Shown here: piece by piece, positions 27,288-35,929 of the stretch
How positions within the stretch are numbered: position 1 is the first letter of the stretch
How the letters are laid out: every line of letters begins with the position of its first letter
From: JBNKHG01 sp050290225
GTDB lineage: Bacteria > Pseudomonadota > Gammaproteobacteria > Pseudomonadales > Cellvibrionaceae
Length of the DNA stretch: 58,992 nt
Assembly (NCBI GenBank): GCA_050290225.1
Contig: JBNKHG010000050.1
Location: forward strand, 1-58,992
Direction: 5' to 3'
Notes under the pieces: generated by a model
Told to the model about the DNA's origin: nothing
What the model saw: only the letters and a program-made list of their open reading frames with translations
Database searches by the model: none
Position numbers and translations under genes: made by a program

Positions 27288-28796
27288 GTGAATAAAGTTA
27301 ACGAACTATTCGAACAGAAACCCTATTCGGATCTGGCGACGCGCTTTCTGGCCAAAAAGCCCCAAATATTCATTAACAATGAATGGGTGGATCCAGCGAG
27401 TGATCAAACAATTCCCGTCGAGGACCCCTCCACCAGTCTTGAAATCGCCCGGATCGTCGAATCCAACCACGACGATGTAAATCGTGCGGTGGCAGCCGCA
27501 CGCCAGGCCTTTGACGATGGCCGCTGGTCCGGACTCCCCCCCATCCAGAGGGAGCAAACAATTCGTAAACTGGCGGATCTGCTCGAAACCCATACAGATG
27601 AGCTGGCGGAATTGGAAGCCATAGACAACGGTAAGCCTGTGGGCATGGCCAGGGGCGTCGACCTGCCGGCCACCATTAATATGTTCCGCTACACCGCCGG
27701 TTGGGCGACCAAATTACTCGGTGAACATGTTGACCCCATGGGGCTCCCCAGCGGCACGTTCCACGCTTACACCAGACGTGAACCCGTTGGGGTCGCGGCG
27801 TTGATTACGCCCTGGAACTTTCCGTTAACCATGATCGCCAATAAAGCGGCACCAGCGCTTGCTGCCGGTTGCACCATTGTTCTTAAACCTGCCGAGCAGA
27901 CCTCAATGACCGCTCTGCGCTTCGCAGAACTCTGTGCCGAGGCTGGTTTTCCACCCGGCGTGGTCAATGTCATAACCGGCAATGGTCATGTCGCCGGTGA
28001 TATGCTGGTCAAACACCCGGATGTGGATAAAATCGGCTTCACCGGTTCAACAGAAATTGGCAAGCTGATCAACCGCAATGCCACCGACAGGCTAAAACAC
28101 GTCACCCTGGAGCTGGGCGGCAAATCCCCCGTTATCATCCTCCCCGACGTCGATGTGGCAGAAGTTTCACCAGCCGCCGCTCAGGCCATCTTTTTTAACT
28201 CCGGGCAAGTCTGTGTCGCCGGTTCCCGTATTTATGCTCATAAATCCATTTTTGAGGCGGTTATAGAAGGCATTGCCGAAACCCGTGATTTCTGGGCACC
28301 GCGCCCCTCTCTGGACCCGGAAGGACACACAGGGGCACTGGTTTCCAAAGAACAGCATAACCGGGTCATGGGATACATTGAGGCCGGTAAAAAGGCGGGA
28401 GCATCAATCGCCATCGGCGGAGACGCACCTGGCGCGAAAGGCTATTTTGTCAATCCCACCGTCATGGTTGATGTCAAGCCCAACATGAGCGTTGTTCAGG
28501 AAGAAATATTTGGTCCAGTGGTGGTGGCCCAGCGTTTTGATGACCTCGAAGAGGTGGCGAAACAGGCCAACGACTCCCGTTATGGGCTTGCGGCAGGCAT
28601 TTGGACCAGGGACCTTTCCACCATGCACACACTGGCGGCCAAATTAAGGGCCGGCACAATCTGGGGTAATTGCCACACCATTATCGATCCCGCTCTGGCC
28701 TTCGGTGGGTACAAGGAGTCCGGCCTGGGCCGCGAGCAAGGCCGCTATGGTGTGGAATCATTTACTGAAATGAAATCTGTGATTATCAAGTTATAA
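27288..28796 (+). CDS. NAD(P)-dependent aldehyde dehydrogenase
   Basis: 502 residues of the ALDH superfamily. The catalytic nucleophile is C309 in NSGQVCVAGS and the general base E275 in LELGGKSP; FTGSTEIG is the cofactor-binding loop. The start is GTG 27288 with AAGGA seven bases before; the overlapping ATG two bases earlier runs straight into a stop. It is first in the operon with ligM-like, ligA and ligB genes, so oxidation of an aromatic aldehyde such as vanillin to vanillate is the likely job, although the sequence also resembles betaine-aldehyde-type enzymes. Regulation by the divergent GntR protein through the palindromes upstream is likely. Confidence 0.9.
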   Translation: MNKVNELFEQKPYSDLATRFLAKKPQIFINNEWVDPASDQTIPVEDPSTSLEIARIVESNHDDVNRAVAAARQAFDDGRWSGLPPIQREQTIRKLADLLETHTDELAELEAIDNGKPVGMARGVDLPATINMFRYTAGWATKLLGEHVDPMGLPSGTFHAYTRREPVGVAALITPWNFPLTMIANKAAPALAAGCTIVLKPAEQTSMTALRFAELCAEAGFPPGVVNVITGNGHVAGDMLVKHPDVDKIGFTGSTEIGKLINRNATDRLKHVTLELGGKSPVIILPDVDVAEVSPAAAQAIFFNSGQVCVAGSRIYAHKSIFEAVIEGIAETRDFWAPRPSLDPEGHTGALVSKEQHNRVMGYIEAGKKAGASIAIGGDAPGAKGYFVNPTVMVDVKPNMSVVQEEIFGPVVVAQRFDDLEEVAKQANDSRYGLAAGIWTRDLSTMHTLAAKLRAGTIWGNCHTIIDPALAFGGYKESGLGREQGRYGVESFTEMKSVIIKL

Positions 28797-28883
28797 GTCT
28801 TCGACGAAGGCGTGTAATCGAATAAATCAGTAACTCCGAAACAGCATTGAATTTCAAGCAATCAAACATGACAGGGTAAATAG

Positions 28884-30284
28884 ATGACTTACAAAAACCT
28901 CGAAGAAAAACTCAAAGCGGCCGGCAACACGGTGGAGATGTTGCGCAATGCACAGGTCGGCCCCAATGTATATCCGGGCGTGCCTGCAGAGTTCACCAAC
29001 TGGCGCGAGGAACAGGAAGCCTGGCAGAATGCCTGCGTGCTGTTTGACCAATCCTACCACATGGCGGACCTGCTGGTGGAAGGGCCCGACGCCTTCGACT
29101 TACTGAAGAAGCTCGCGATCAACAGCTTTGAAAATTACAAGCCAGGCAAAGCAAAGCAGTTTGTACCCTGTACGCCCGACGGCTATGTCATTGGCGACGT
29201 AATCCTGTTCTACCTGACAGAAAACAAATTCAATCTGGTTGGTCGCGCGCCGACCCTGAACTGGGTCATGTACAACGCCGAAACCGGTGACTGGAACGTC
29301 AAGTGTACTCTGGATCAACGTACCGCAGCCCGCCCGGATAAAGAAAACCGCGTCAGCTATCGTTATCAGATACAAGGCCCGGATGCGATGAAAACCATGG
29401 AAAAGGCCCTGGAAGAAAAGCCGCCGGAACTCAAGTTCTTTGACATGACTGAAGTGACCATCGCCGGAAAAAATGTAGGCGCCCTGCGTCACGGCATGGC
29501 AGGTCAACCCGGATTTGAACTCTACGGCCCCTGGGAAGATGGTCCTGCCGTTAAGGCTGCACTGGTTGAGGCCGGGGAAGAATTCGGCTTGAAGCAAGTA
29601 GGTGGCCGTACTTACGCTTCCAACACTATTGAATCCGGCTGGATACCCTCACCATTGCCCGCCATCTACACCGGCGACAGTTTAAGGGCTTACCGGGAGT
29701 GGCTGCCAGCCGATGGCTACGAAGGCTCTTGCTCTATCGGTGGCAGCTTTGTATCCGACAATATTGAAGACTACTATCTGACCCCCTGGGATCTCGGTTA
29801 CGGCGGCTTTGTTAAATTCGATCACGATTTTATCGGTCGGGAAGCACTCGAGAAAATGGCCGCGAACCCTCAGCGCAAGAAAGTCACCCTGGCACTTTAC
29901 CCCGAAGATGTTACCAAGGTAGTCATGTCCCAATACGGTAAGGAAAATGAGCGCGGCAAGTTTATCGACTTCCCTTCCGCCGTATACAGCATGCACCCTT
30001 TCGACAAGGTTACGGTCGACAGTAAAGTTGTCGGACTTTCAACCTGGATTGGCTACAGCGCCAATGAACGAACCATGCTCACTTTAGCGATGCTGGATCC
30101 GGAGTACGCAGAAGCCGGTACAGAGGTCGTCTTTGTATGGGGAGAGGAAAATGGCGGCACCAATAAGCCAACCGTTGAGAAGCATGTCCAAATGGAAATT
30201 CGTGCCACTGTCAGTCCCGTACCCTATGTTGAAGTAGCACGTAAACAGTATGCAGGTGTCAAAGGCTGGCGCGAACAGCAATAA
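28884..30284 (+). CDS. ligM: Tetrahydrofolate-dependent aromatic O-demethylase, LigM/DesA-like
   Basis: 466 residues of the GcvT/aminomethyltransferase family, close to the ~470-residue LigM (vanillate) and DesA (syringate) demethylases. Features are NWREEQEAWQNACVLFDQS near the N-terminus, QGPDAMKTM, LRHGMAGQPGFELYGPW near residue 205, and WDLGYGGFVKFDHDFIGREA near 290-320. It transfers the O-methyl group of vanillate (or a related methoxybenzoate) to tetrahydrofolate, leaving protocatechuate. The downstream LigA/LigB ring-cleavage and MetF-like genes fit this. Which methoxybenzoate is used cannot be read from the sequence. Confidence 0.87.
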   Translation: MTYKNLEEKLKAAGNTVEMLRNAQVGPNVYPGVPAEFTNWREEQEAWQNACVLFDQSYHMADLLVEGPDAFDLLKKLAINSFENYKPGKAKQFVPCTPDGYVIGDVILFYLTENKFNLVGRAPTLNWVMYNAETGDWNVKCTLDQRTAARPDKENRVSYRYQIQGPDAMKTMEKALEEKPPELKFFDMTEVTIAGKNVGALRHGMAGQPGFELYGPWEDGPAVKAALVEAGEEFGLKQVGGRTYASNTIESGWIPSPLPAIYTGDSLRAYREWLPADGYEGSCSIGGSFVSDNIEDYYLTPWDLGYGGFVKFDHDFIGREALEKMAANPQRKKVTLALYPEDVTKVVMSQYGKENERGKFIDFPSAVYSMHPFDKVTVDSKVVGLSTWIGYSANERTMLTLAMLDPEYAEAGTEVVFVWGEENGGTNKPTVEKHVQMEIRATVSPVPYVEVARKQYAGVKGWREQQ

Positions 30285-30371
30285 ACCCCTTATAACACCT
30301 GGAACCGACACCCTCTGCCCCTTTCTTTCACAAATGGGACAGAGGGCATGGGTCAAAGAAAGGTTAATCAC

Positions 30372-30761
30372 ATGGCGACTGAAAAGCCCTACTCCGACAT
30401 ACCCGGTACAACAGTCTTTGACGGTGATCAACTGCGCAAGGGCTACCACCTGAATCACTTCTGCATGTCGCTCATGAAGGAGGAGAATCGAAAGGCGTTC
30501 AAAGCTGACGAGCGTGCCTATCTTGACCGATGGCCGATCACCGCCGAACAGAAGCAAGCCGTACTGGATCGCAATTTGGGCCGCCTTATTACTCTGGGTG
30601 GCAATATCTATTACCTCGCCAAAATTGCCGCCACCGACGGTATCAGCGTCGCCGCAGCCGTCTCCACCATGACTGAATATACACCCGAAGAGTACATGGC
30701 AATGATGAAGAGAGGCGGCCGCTCTCCAGACGGTAATCGCTATATGGGAGAAACCGAATAA
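30372..30761 (+). CDS. ligA: Protocatechuate 4,5-dioxygenase alpha subunit
   Basis: 129 residues from ATG 30372, supported by AAAGG about eight bases upstream; an earlier in-frame ATG (30348) is less likely. Family features are IPGTTVFDGDQLRKGYHLN, KAFKADERAYLDRW and LTEEQ-like ITAEQKQAVLDRN, then GGNIYYLAKIAA. The alpha subunit closes the active site of the extradiol dioxygenase whose catalytic iron is in LigB. Its stop overlaps the ligB start (TAATG). Confidence 0.92.
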   Translation: MATEKPYSDIPGTTVFDGDQLRKGYHLNHFCMSLMKEENRKAFKADERAYLDRWPITAEQKQAVLDRNLGRLITLGGNIYYLAKIAATDGISVAAAVSTMTEYTPEEYMAMMKRGGRSPDGNRYMGETE

Positions 30762-31603
30762 TGGCCAAGATTCATGCAGGACTGGCAACTTCTCACGTCC
30801 CCTTGCTTGGACGCATAATGGATACCGGTCAGACTGAAACCGAGGAATGGGAACCGGTATTCAGCGGCTACGATTTTACCCGGGAATGGATAACAGCAGA
30901 AAATCCCGACGTGATTATTCTTATCTACAACGACCACGCCAATGCCTTCGATCTCAAGATTCTTCCCACCTTTGCCATTGGCTGCGCCGAAGAATTTCAG
31001 CCTGCCGATGAAGGTTTTGGACCACGCCCGGTTCCAACGGTTAAAGGCGATCCCGAGTTGGCATGGCATATTGCCGAATCGGTAATCCTTCAGGGATTCG
31101 ATCTGACCATCATTAATGAAATGGACGTGGATCACGGGCTCACGGTTCCACTGTCATTAGCGTTCGGTAACACTGATGCATGGCCCTGTAAGGTTATACC
31201 GATTTCTGTTAACACCGTTGTCTACCCTGCGCCCACCGGCGAGCGCTGTCTCGCCCTGGGCAAAGCTATCAAAAAGGCGGTGGAATCCTTCGACAGGGAT
31301 CTCAATGTGCAGGTCTGGGGCACCGGCGGTATGAGTCACCAGTTGCTCGGAGCAAGAGCGGGACTTATCAATAGAGAATGGGATACGGCCTTTATGGATA
31401 GACTCAAGGATGATTATGAGGAACTCTCTAAAATCCCTCAAACCGAGTACATTCGTGAGACCGGTACGGAGGGCTCGGAAACCGTGATGTGGCTGATCAT
31501 GCGCGGCGCGCTGGATGAGAATATCGAAGAACTTCACCGCCACTACTACGTGCCGGTATCGAATACGGCACTGGGGCACCTTGTTTACAGTAACAAGGGC
31601 TAA
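30761..31603 (+). CDS. ligB: Protocatechuate 4,5-dioxygenase beta subunit
   Basis: 280 residues of the class III extradiol dioxygenase family. The iron ligands expected in LigB are present: H12 (TSHVPLLG), H59 (YNDHANAF) and a glutamate near E240 (TEGSETVMW). The conserved catalytic histidine corresponds to H193 (GTGGMSHQL). With LigA it cleaves protocatechuate (or gallate/3-O-methylgallate) between C4 and C5. The later 4,5-pathway genes (ligC, ligI, ligJ, ligK) are not in this window. Confidence 0.93.
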   Translation: MAKIHAGLATSHVPLLGRIMDTGQTETEEWEPVFSGYDFTREWITAENPDVIILIYNDHANAFDLKILPTFAIGCAEEFQPADEGFGPRPVPTVKGDPELAWHIAESVILQGFDLTIINEMDVDHGLTVPLSLAFGNTDAWPCKVIPISVNTVVYPAPTGERCLALGKAIKKAVESFDRDLNVQVWGTGGMSHQLLGARAGLINREWDTAFMDRLKDDYEELSKIPQTEYIRETGTEGSETVMWLIMRGALDENIEELHRHYYVPVSNTALGHLVYSNKG

Positions 31604-31618
31604 GTGAAAGCCAACGCT

Positions 31619-31828
31619 ATGAGTACAGCACATCATGAAAGCAACCTGGTACTGCCAACCGGCAGGGCATTCCAAGGTGGGAGCGTCGCGCTGGAGGTGG
31701 TCGGACATATGCTCACCGTAAAGGCGCCGGAGGAAATTGCACAGGTGTTGCAGCCGTGGCCGGTCAACAAAAAAGTAGCGATCTCCTCAGGATGCACAAT
31801 AATTTCTAACTGTTCACCAGGAGCTTAA
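31619..31828 (+). CDS. Small protein between ligB and metF, unrecognised
   Basis: 69 residues from ATG 31619 (a GTG at 31604, directly after the ligB stop, is an alternative). It contains LPTGRAFQGGSVALEVVGHM, then LTVKAPEEIAQVLQPW and a C-terminal Cys pair (SSGCTIISNCSPGA). It is co-transcribed with ligB and the metF-like gene, five bases before the latter's ATG. I recognise no family. The Cys pair could bind a metal or serve redox, but that is inference. Confidence 0.5.
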   Translation: MSTAHHESNLVLPTGRAFQGGSVALEVVGHMLTVKAPEEIAQVLQPWPVNKKVAISSGCTIISNCSPGA

Positions 31829-31833
31829 ATTTC

Positions 31834-32703
31834 ATGAGCTACGCAGAAATCCACCCCAATTGGGAGCGCGAACCCGCCTATATCACTGAGGGTTTCTCTG
31901 TCGAAATTACCGCTAAAGATATTGAGAGTTTGCGGGAAGCCGCTCCACTGCTACCCCCCGAGACACCTGTGGCGGTCACTTTCCTGCCTGGCGAATCTCT
32001 CGAAGCCAGGCTGGCGGCGGCCCGGGAAGTTAGAGCGCTGGGTTTTGAACCCATGCCACATTTTTCCGCCCGCCGGATCAAAAGCGAGGCCGAATTCAAG
32101 ACCATGATTGAGTCCATGGTCAAGGAAGCCGGCGTCAAACGGTGCTTCGCCATAGCGGGAGACCCCTCAGAGGCGGAAGGCCCCTATGCGGATACAACCT
32201 CTCTGATAGAAACAGGCTTTTTTGAAGCCAACGGCATCAAAGCCATCGGCATCGGTGGCCACCCGGAAGGTCACCCCAATATGACAGAAGAGGAGTGTTT
32301 TTCCGTATTGAAGCGAAAATGCGAGATTATCCATGAGAGGGGCATGAAGCCACTTATCGTCACGCAGTTTGGCTTTGATCCCGATGTGTTTATGGCGTGG
32401 TTGAAAGCCGTCAGAGCGTATGGAATAGACGCGCCGGTACGTCTTGGCGTACCGGGACCTACCAACATTAAAACCCTGTTACGATTCGCGGCCCGTTGTG
32501 GTGTGTCGGCATCGGCATCGGTGATGAGCAAATACGGCATCTCTCTCACCAAACTGATTGGCACCGCAGGCCCTGACAAGATGGTAGATAAATTTGCAAA
32601 AGGGTTTGGTACTGATCACGGACGCGTACGCTTGCATTTCTATTGTTTTGGCGGACTGAACAAAACCGTCGAATGGATTAACAATTACACCAGGAAGCTT
32701 TGA
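31834..32703 (+). CDS. metF: Methylenetetrahydrofolate reductase-like protein
   Basis: 289 residues, MTHFR flavoprotein TIM-barrel family. FSVEITAKD opens the barrel; EVRALGFEPMPHFSARR near residue 65, IAGDPSEAEGPY near 107 and HPEGHPNMTEEE near 148 match the family. CAGGAG lies ten bases before the ATG. In lignin-degrading sphingomonads metF sits beside ligM and reoxidises methyl-tetrahydrofolate made by demethylation; the same role fits here. It is shorter and more diverged than biosynthetic MetF. Confidence 0.85.
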   Translation: MSYAEIHPNWEREPAYITEGFSVEITAKDIESLREAAPLLPPETPVAVTFLPGESLEARLAAAREVRALGFEPMPHFSARRIKSEAEFKTMIESMVKEAGVKRCFAIAGDPSEAEGPYADTTSLIETGFFEANGIKAIGIGGHPEGHPNMTEEECFSVLKRKCEIIHERGMKPLIVTQFGFDPDVFMAWLKAVRAYGIDAPVRLGVPGPTNIKTLLRFAARCGVSASASVMSKYGISLTKLIGTAGPDKMVDKFAKGFGTDHGRVRLHFYCFGGLNKTVEWINNYTRKL

Positions 32704-32810
32704 CAATTGGCATAGAGAAATCACTTATTTCATTCGATATTGGACTATAAAGTACGTTCATGAATTTATGGTCCCAAACACAGTTGCCAACCTGTAAAGA
32801 GGAATCTCCC

Positions 32811-33245
32811 TTGGAGCGTCAGCAAAAAGCCATCATCCAGGTTGAATGTCAACAGCTCCTGAACAGAGTCACCTCGCTGATGGACGCCGGGCACTGGGAG
32901 CAGTTGGCACTCTGTTATACCGAGGATGGGGTTCTCTTCCGTCCCAGTGATCCGGAAAACGGTATCGAAGGTCGTGCAGCTATTCTCGAGTCCTTTATAA
33001 CCAGACCTCCGAGAACCACTTGCCATATGCTTGCCAATACCTATTGCGAGGTCATCAGTTTTGACAAAGTAATCGCCACCAGCAGGGTCTGGTTGGTGGC
33101 GGGCGAAACAGAAGGCAAGCGACCACTCAAAGCAGACAGTAACCTGATGATAGGCAGCTTTGTCGATACATTGGTTCGGATCAACGACCAATGGCTGATC
33201 CAGTGTCGAAAGGGCGGGATCGAACTAAAATATACTTACGAATAG
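32811..33245 (+). CDS. NTF2-like/SnoaL-fold protein
   Basis: 144 residues from TTG 32811, preferred because AGAGGA lies six bases upstream; an ATG at 32760 in the same frame has no ribosome site. The alpha+beta cone fold is suggested by an N-terminal helix, ALCYTEDGVLFRPSDPENG, a histidine in TCHMLANTYCEV and DTLVRINDQWLIQCRKGG. Similar proteins are small isomerases/dehydratases or beta subunits of ring-hydroxylating dioxygenases. It is the last plus-strand gene of the aromatic cluster, about 107 bases after the metF-like gene. The substrate is unknown. Confidence 0.7.
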   Translation: MERQQKAIIQVECQQLLNRVTSLMDAGHWEQLALCYTEDGVLFRPSDPENGIEGRAAILESFITRPPRTTCHMLANTYCEVISFDKVIATSRVWLVAGETEGKRPLKADSNLMIGSFVDTLVRINDQWLIQCRKGGIELKYTYE

Positions 33246-33287
33246 CGTCTGATATAAACGGCGCCCACCCATGTTAGGGTAGAAATT

Positions 33288-33425
33288 TTATTGCCGCCCA
33301 ATAAATTTCCCAGAAGGGTCTAAGGTTTTTTTCTTTAATTCATCGAAAGCTGCTTGAAAATCAAGAAAGCTCCAGTTTGAACACTGGCTGAAGGCAATGA
33401 CGTCATAGCGGGTATATTTCGAGCC
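33288..33425 (-). pseudogene. Orphan C-terminal gene fragment
   Basis: A minus-strand frame of about 45 codons without a start reads YDVIAFSQCSNWSFLDFQ, then AFDELKKKTLDPSGKFIGRQ and a stop. The composition looks like the end of a real protein. The family is not identified. It lies just downstream of a truncated araC fragment, within a stretch of debris. Confidence 0.45.
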
Positions 33426-33440
33426 TATTCAAACAGTACC

Positions 33441-34085
33441 TCACAGACGTTGGGTAGCCGCATTTTGGCCTGGCGTCATGCCATAGGTTTTTTTGAACAA
33501 CCGGTTTAGATGGCTTTGATCATAGAACCCGCTGGTCGAAGCGGCATCGGCCGGGGTGGCGCCTGAGGCCAGCAGCTGCCTGGCTTCAATCAGTCGAAGT
33601 TGATTGGCATAGGCATGCGGGGGAAGCCCATATTCAGCCCTGAAAGCGCGAATTAAGTAGTAACGACTCAATCCAGTCAATTTGGCGAGTGCATCGACGG
33701 AAATATTTTCCTGATAGTGGGCGGCGATGTAGTCGCAGACCAATTGCATCTTGCCTTTTCCCAGCCCCGCCGATTTGTTCCAGGTCTTGTTACTGCCGTA
33801 ACGGCCAAACAGTAATCCAAACGCCGACCACCAAAGGGACTGACGCTCCATCAACGGTGTATCGTTTTCAGCCTTTTTGTGTACATTAATCAACAGGCGG
33901 ACTACCTGTGGATCAAAGTAGACGCCATGAGAAATGGGAAAGGTCTGCGACTCCCCTTCCTGGAAAACGTTTGTCAGTGACAACAAGGCTTTCTCATCGA
34001 AATAGAAGGCCCGGTAGCCCCATTGTCCGCCCTCCTCCACCTTGCCACTGTGGTACTCACCCGCGCCTGATACCCAGATAGCGCC
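33441..34085 (-). pseudogene. AraC-family regulator, 5'-truncated
   Basis: The minus-strand frame encodes the end of a cupin-like sensor domain (VSGAGEYHSGKVEEGG) followed by a complete AraC DNA-binding domain with two helix-turn-helix motifs (ISVDALAKLTGLSRYYLIRA and the FYDQSHLNRLFKKTYGMTP end). The first ~70 residues expected for the family are missing: upstream of about 34085 the homologous frame is lost and a fused SDR fragment begins in another frame. A GTG at 34040 could start a shortened 199-residue protein. Confidence 0.75.
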
Positions 34086-34313
34086 GGGCCGGCGCTTAAA
34101 AAGGGTTCACAAATCGCGTCGATACAGGAGGTATCCGACAAGTCCGCGATAATAGGGGTACACCCCAGCTCTTGTACAGCCTTGCGGACTGCTTCCGCAT
34201 TGCGTCCTACGATAAAAACATCACAGTCATTACGGGCCAGCAATCCTGCGGTGGCGAAGCCGATACCTGAGTTGCCACCGGTTACCAGAGCGATTTTGCC
34301 TGTGGACTCATGT
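34085..34313 (-). pseudogene. Short-chain dehydrogenase, N-terminal fragment
   Basis: The frame reads STGKIALVTGGNSGIGFATA (Rossmann TGxxxGIG motif), VFIVGRNAEAVRKAVQELG and IIADLSDTSC, then ends at the junction with the araC fragment. About 75 of ~250 residues remain; the catalytic Tyr-x-x-x-Lys region is gone. The first codon position overlaps the stop of the citrate-synthase-like gene, so this SDR was probably the next gene of that operon before a deletion fused it to araC. Confidence 0.8.
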
Positions 34314-35195
34314 TGTTGATGTCTGCATCTTGCCCGTTGTTTTTCCGCCCCGTTGCCAGCGACGCGGTGCATGCTCCGGGCAATGAATGCGGCTGCAACG
34401 TATAGGGAAAAAAGTGCCTTCCTTGTGGTTGGTCGCATCCTGCGCACAGATAATAATGCCCGCGCCATGCTGCAGGACAGATAGGTGATACTGCTCCTCC
34501 AGAGTAAGCCCCAGGTCGCAGAAAAGCGCGGCAATCAGACCACCCGCGTTGAGATACATGTTCGGAAGGCCCATCTTCAGGAGACAGGCTTCTATATCGA
34601 ATGCGAAGGTGACCATGGGCCCGTTTTTTAAATCCAGTTCATCCATGGCTTTCAGCAGCGGGATGAGTCGCTCTTCACGCCTTGAGATCGGCCGGCCAAA
34701 CCCGCAGAGCACCGATACTTTACGATTTTTTCCATTGCCAGGGCGCGTATCCGTAGGGCGCGTCGATATTTTATCTTTGATTATCTGCGCCAGGCTCTCC
34801 CCGTTATCGTAGCGTTGCCTGACTTCGTAGAGTAATGATGACGCGGCAAGAATAGGGGCGTGCCCAAAGATAGTGGCTTCCGAAAGAGCCAGGCCGGCAC
34901 TGACGCCGAGGGCTACCGTGCTGCGAGCGGTGCCTGCAAGGCTGCCCACCCGCATGTTCCACAGACGAGGATCGGGATAACTGGCACAGTAAGTCCAGAT
35001 GGCACTTAAAAGCCGGGGCAATCTTTTATCAGGTATTCGACCGCAAACGCCAAAGACCAGAAACTCCATCCATTCCAGATCGCCCAATTCCGAAAATAGA
35101 TCTTTTCCGTGCACGACAGCCCTTTCTCCGGGAAAATAAGCACCGGCTCCCGTTGTCCATTGATATTCGCTTAAATCCGCTGTTGATGATTCCAT
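34308..35195 (-). CDS. Citrate-synthase-superfamily protein, divergent (second copy)
   Basis: 295 residues, last intact gene of the seven-gene operon, 23 bases after the ketoreductase. It aligns by eye with citrate synthase/citryl-CoA lyase-type folds: LEWMEFLVFGVCGRIPD near residue 40, GFGRPISRREERLIPLL near 165 and GGLIAALFCDLGLTLEEQ near 218. By that alignment the first active-site His may be kept (H112), but the second is Arg (R168, GFGR for GFGH) and the aspartate position is Tyr (Y214). It may be a non-canonical condensing enzyme, a C-C lyase, or a structural partner of the first copy. An acetyl-CoA-dependent aldol reaction is only an inference from the fold. Confidence 0.75.
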   Translation of the reverse strand: MESSTADLSEYQWTTGAGAYFPGERAVVHGKDLFSELGDLEWMEFLVFGVCGRIPDKRLPRLLSAIWTYCASYPDPRLWNMRVGSLAGTARSTVALGVSAGLALSEATIFGHAPILAASSLLYEVRQRYDNGESLAQIIKDKISTRPTDTRPGNGKNRKVSVLCGFGRPISRREERLIPLLKAMDELDLKNGPMVTFAFDIEACLLKMGLPNMYLNAGGLIAALFCDLGLTLEEQYHLSVLQHGAGIIICAQDATNHKEGTFFPIRCSRIHCPEHAPRRWQRGGKTTGKMQTSTT

Positions 35196-35218
35196 ATTTG
35201 CGATGCCTTTATTTGCGG

Positions 35219-35929
35219 CTATTCATAGTATTTACAACCATTCACAGGTTTAAAGTCGTCATCGACGTTGATTATCTGGCCATTTGTTTCACCCCTTTCA
35301 ATAAGGCTTTTAATGACAGTAGCGATATTTTCAGTGTCTCCGTGGACGTCGGTTCCCATGAAGTGACGCAGTTGTTCCTGTTGTTTGCGGGTAAGATCGT
35401 TGAACATGCCGGTCTCATAGACACCGAGAAGCAGCACGTTGGATGTTATATTAAACCGGCGGTATTCGTTGGCCAGGACGGCTGACATGCCGGCCAGTCC
35501 CGCTTTGCTGGCGGAATAGGCGACTGTGCCCGGTATACCGTTTTTAGAGGCATGTGATGAAATATGAATAATCCTGCCCCAGTTATCCCTGATCATCAGC
35601 GGCAATAAGGCTTTGTTCAGAATAAAATTGCTTCTTAAGTTGATATTCAGAATATAATCCCAGTCAGCAGCATCGAGATTGACGGCGAGGCTGGAATCAT
35701 AAGCACCGGCGCAATGAACCAGCGTGATGTTTGAAATTTCTTTAAAGTTTTCCGCAAAGCGGTCAATGGCTTCCGCGTCTTCAAGATTCAGCTTGGTGTA
35801 ATAGACACGGTCGCTTTGCCAAAGATGGGTGCTGGTGGAATGATAAATACCCAGGATCTCATCCGTTCCGCTCAGGTGCCGTACCAGTTGCTGTCCGATA
35901 CCTCCCGACGCCCCCGTCAGCACAATCAC
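35219..35929 (-). CDS. FabG-like short-chain ketoreductase
   Basis: About 236 residues of the SDR family. VLTGASGGIG is the cofactor motif, HCAG the NxAG-like motif, and the catalytic set is S (HISSHAS), Y and K (VAYSASKAG). I favour GTG 35929 as start, because its GTGA overlaps the ketosynthase stop and GGGAGGA lies six bases before; ATG 35935 is an alternative. It probably reduces a beta-ketoacyl-ACP or keto intermediate made by the neighbouring ketosynthase and ACP. Confidence 0.85.
   Translation of the reverse strand: MIVLTGASGGIGQQLVRHLSGTDEILGIYHSTSTHLWQSDRVYYTKLNLEDAEAIDRFAENFKEISNITLVHCAGAYDSSLAVNLDAADWDYILNINLRSNFILNKALLPLMIRDNWGRIIHISSHASKNGIPGTVAYSASKAGLAGMSAVLANEYRRFNITSNVLLLGVYETGMFNDLTRKQQEQLRHFMGTDVHGDTENIATVIKSLIERGETNGQIINVDDDFKPVNGCKYYE

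Noticed and set aside
33974..34534. 186-codon minus-strand frame taken as one protein
   Set aside because: Only its central part is an SDR fragment; the start lies antisense-like within the citrate-synthase-like gene and the end is out-of-frame araC sequence.
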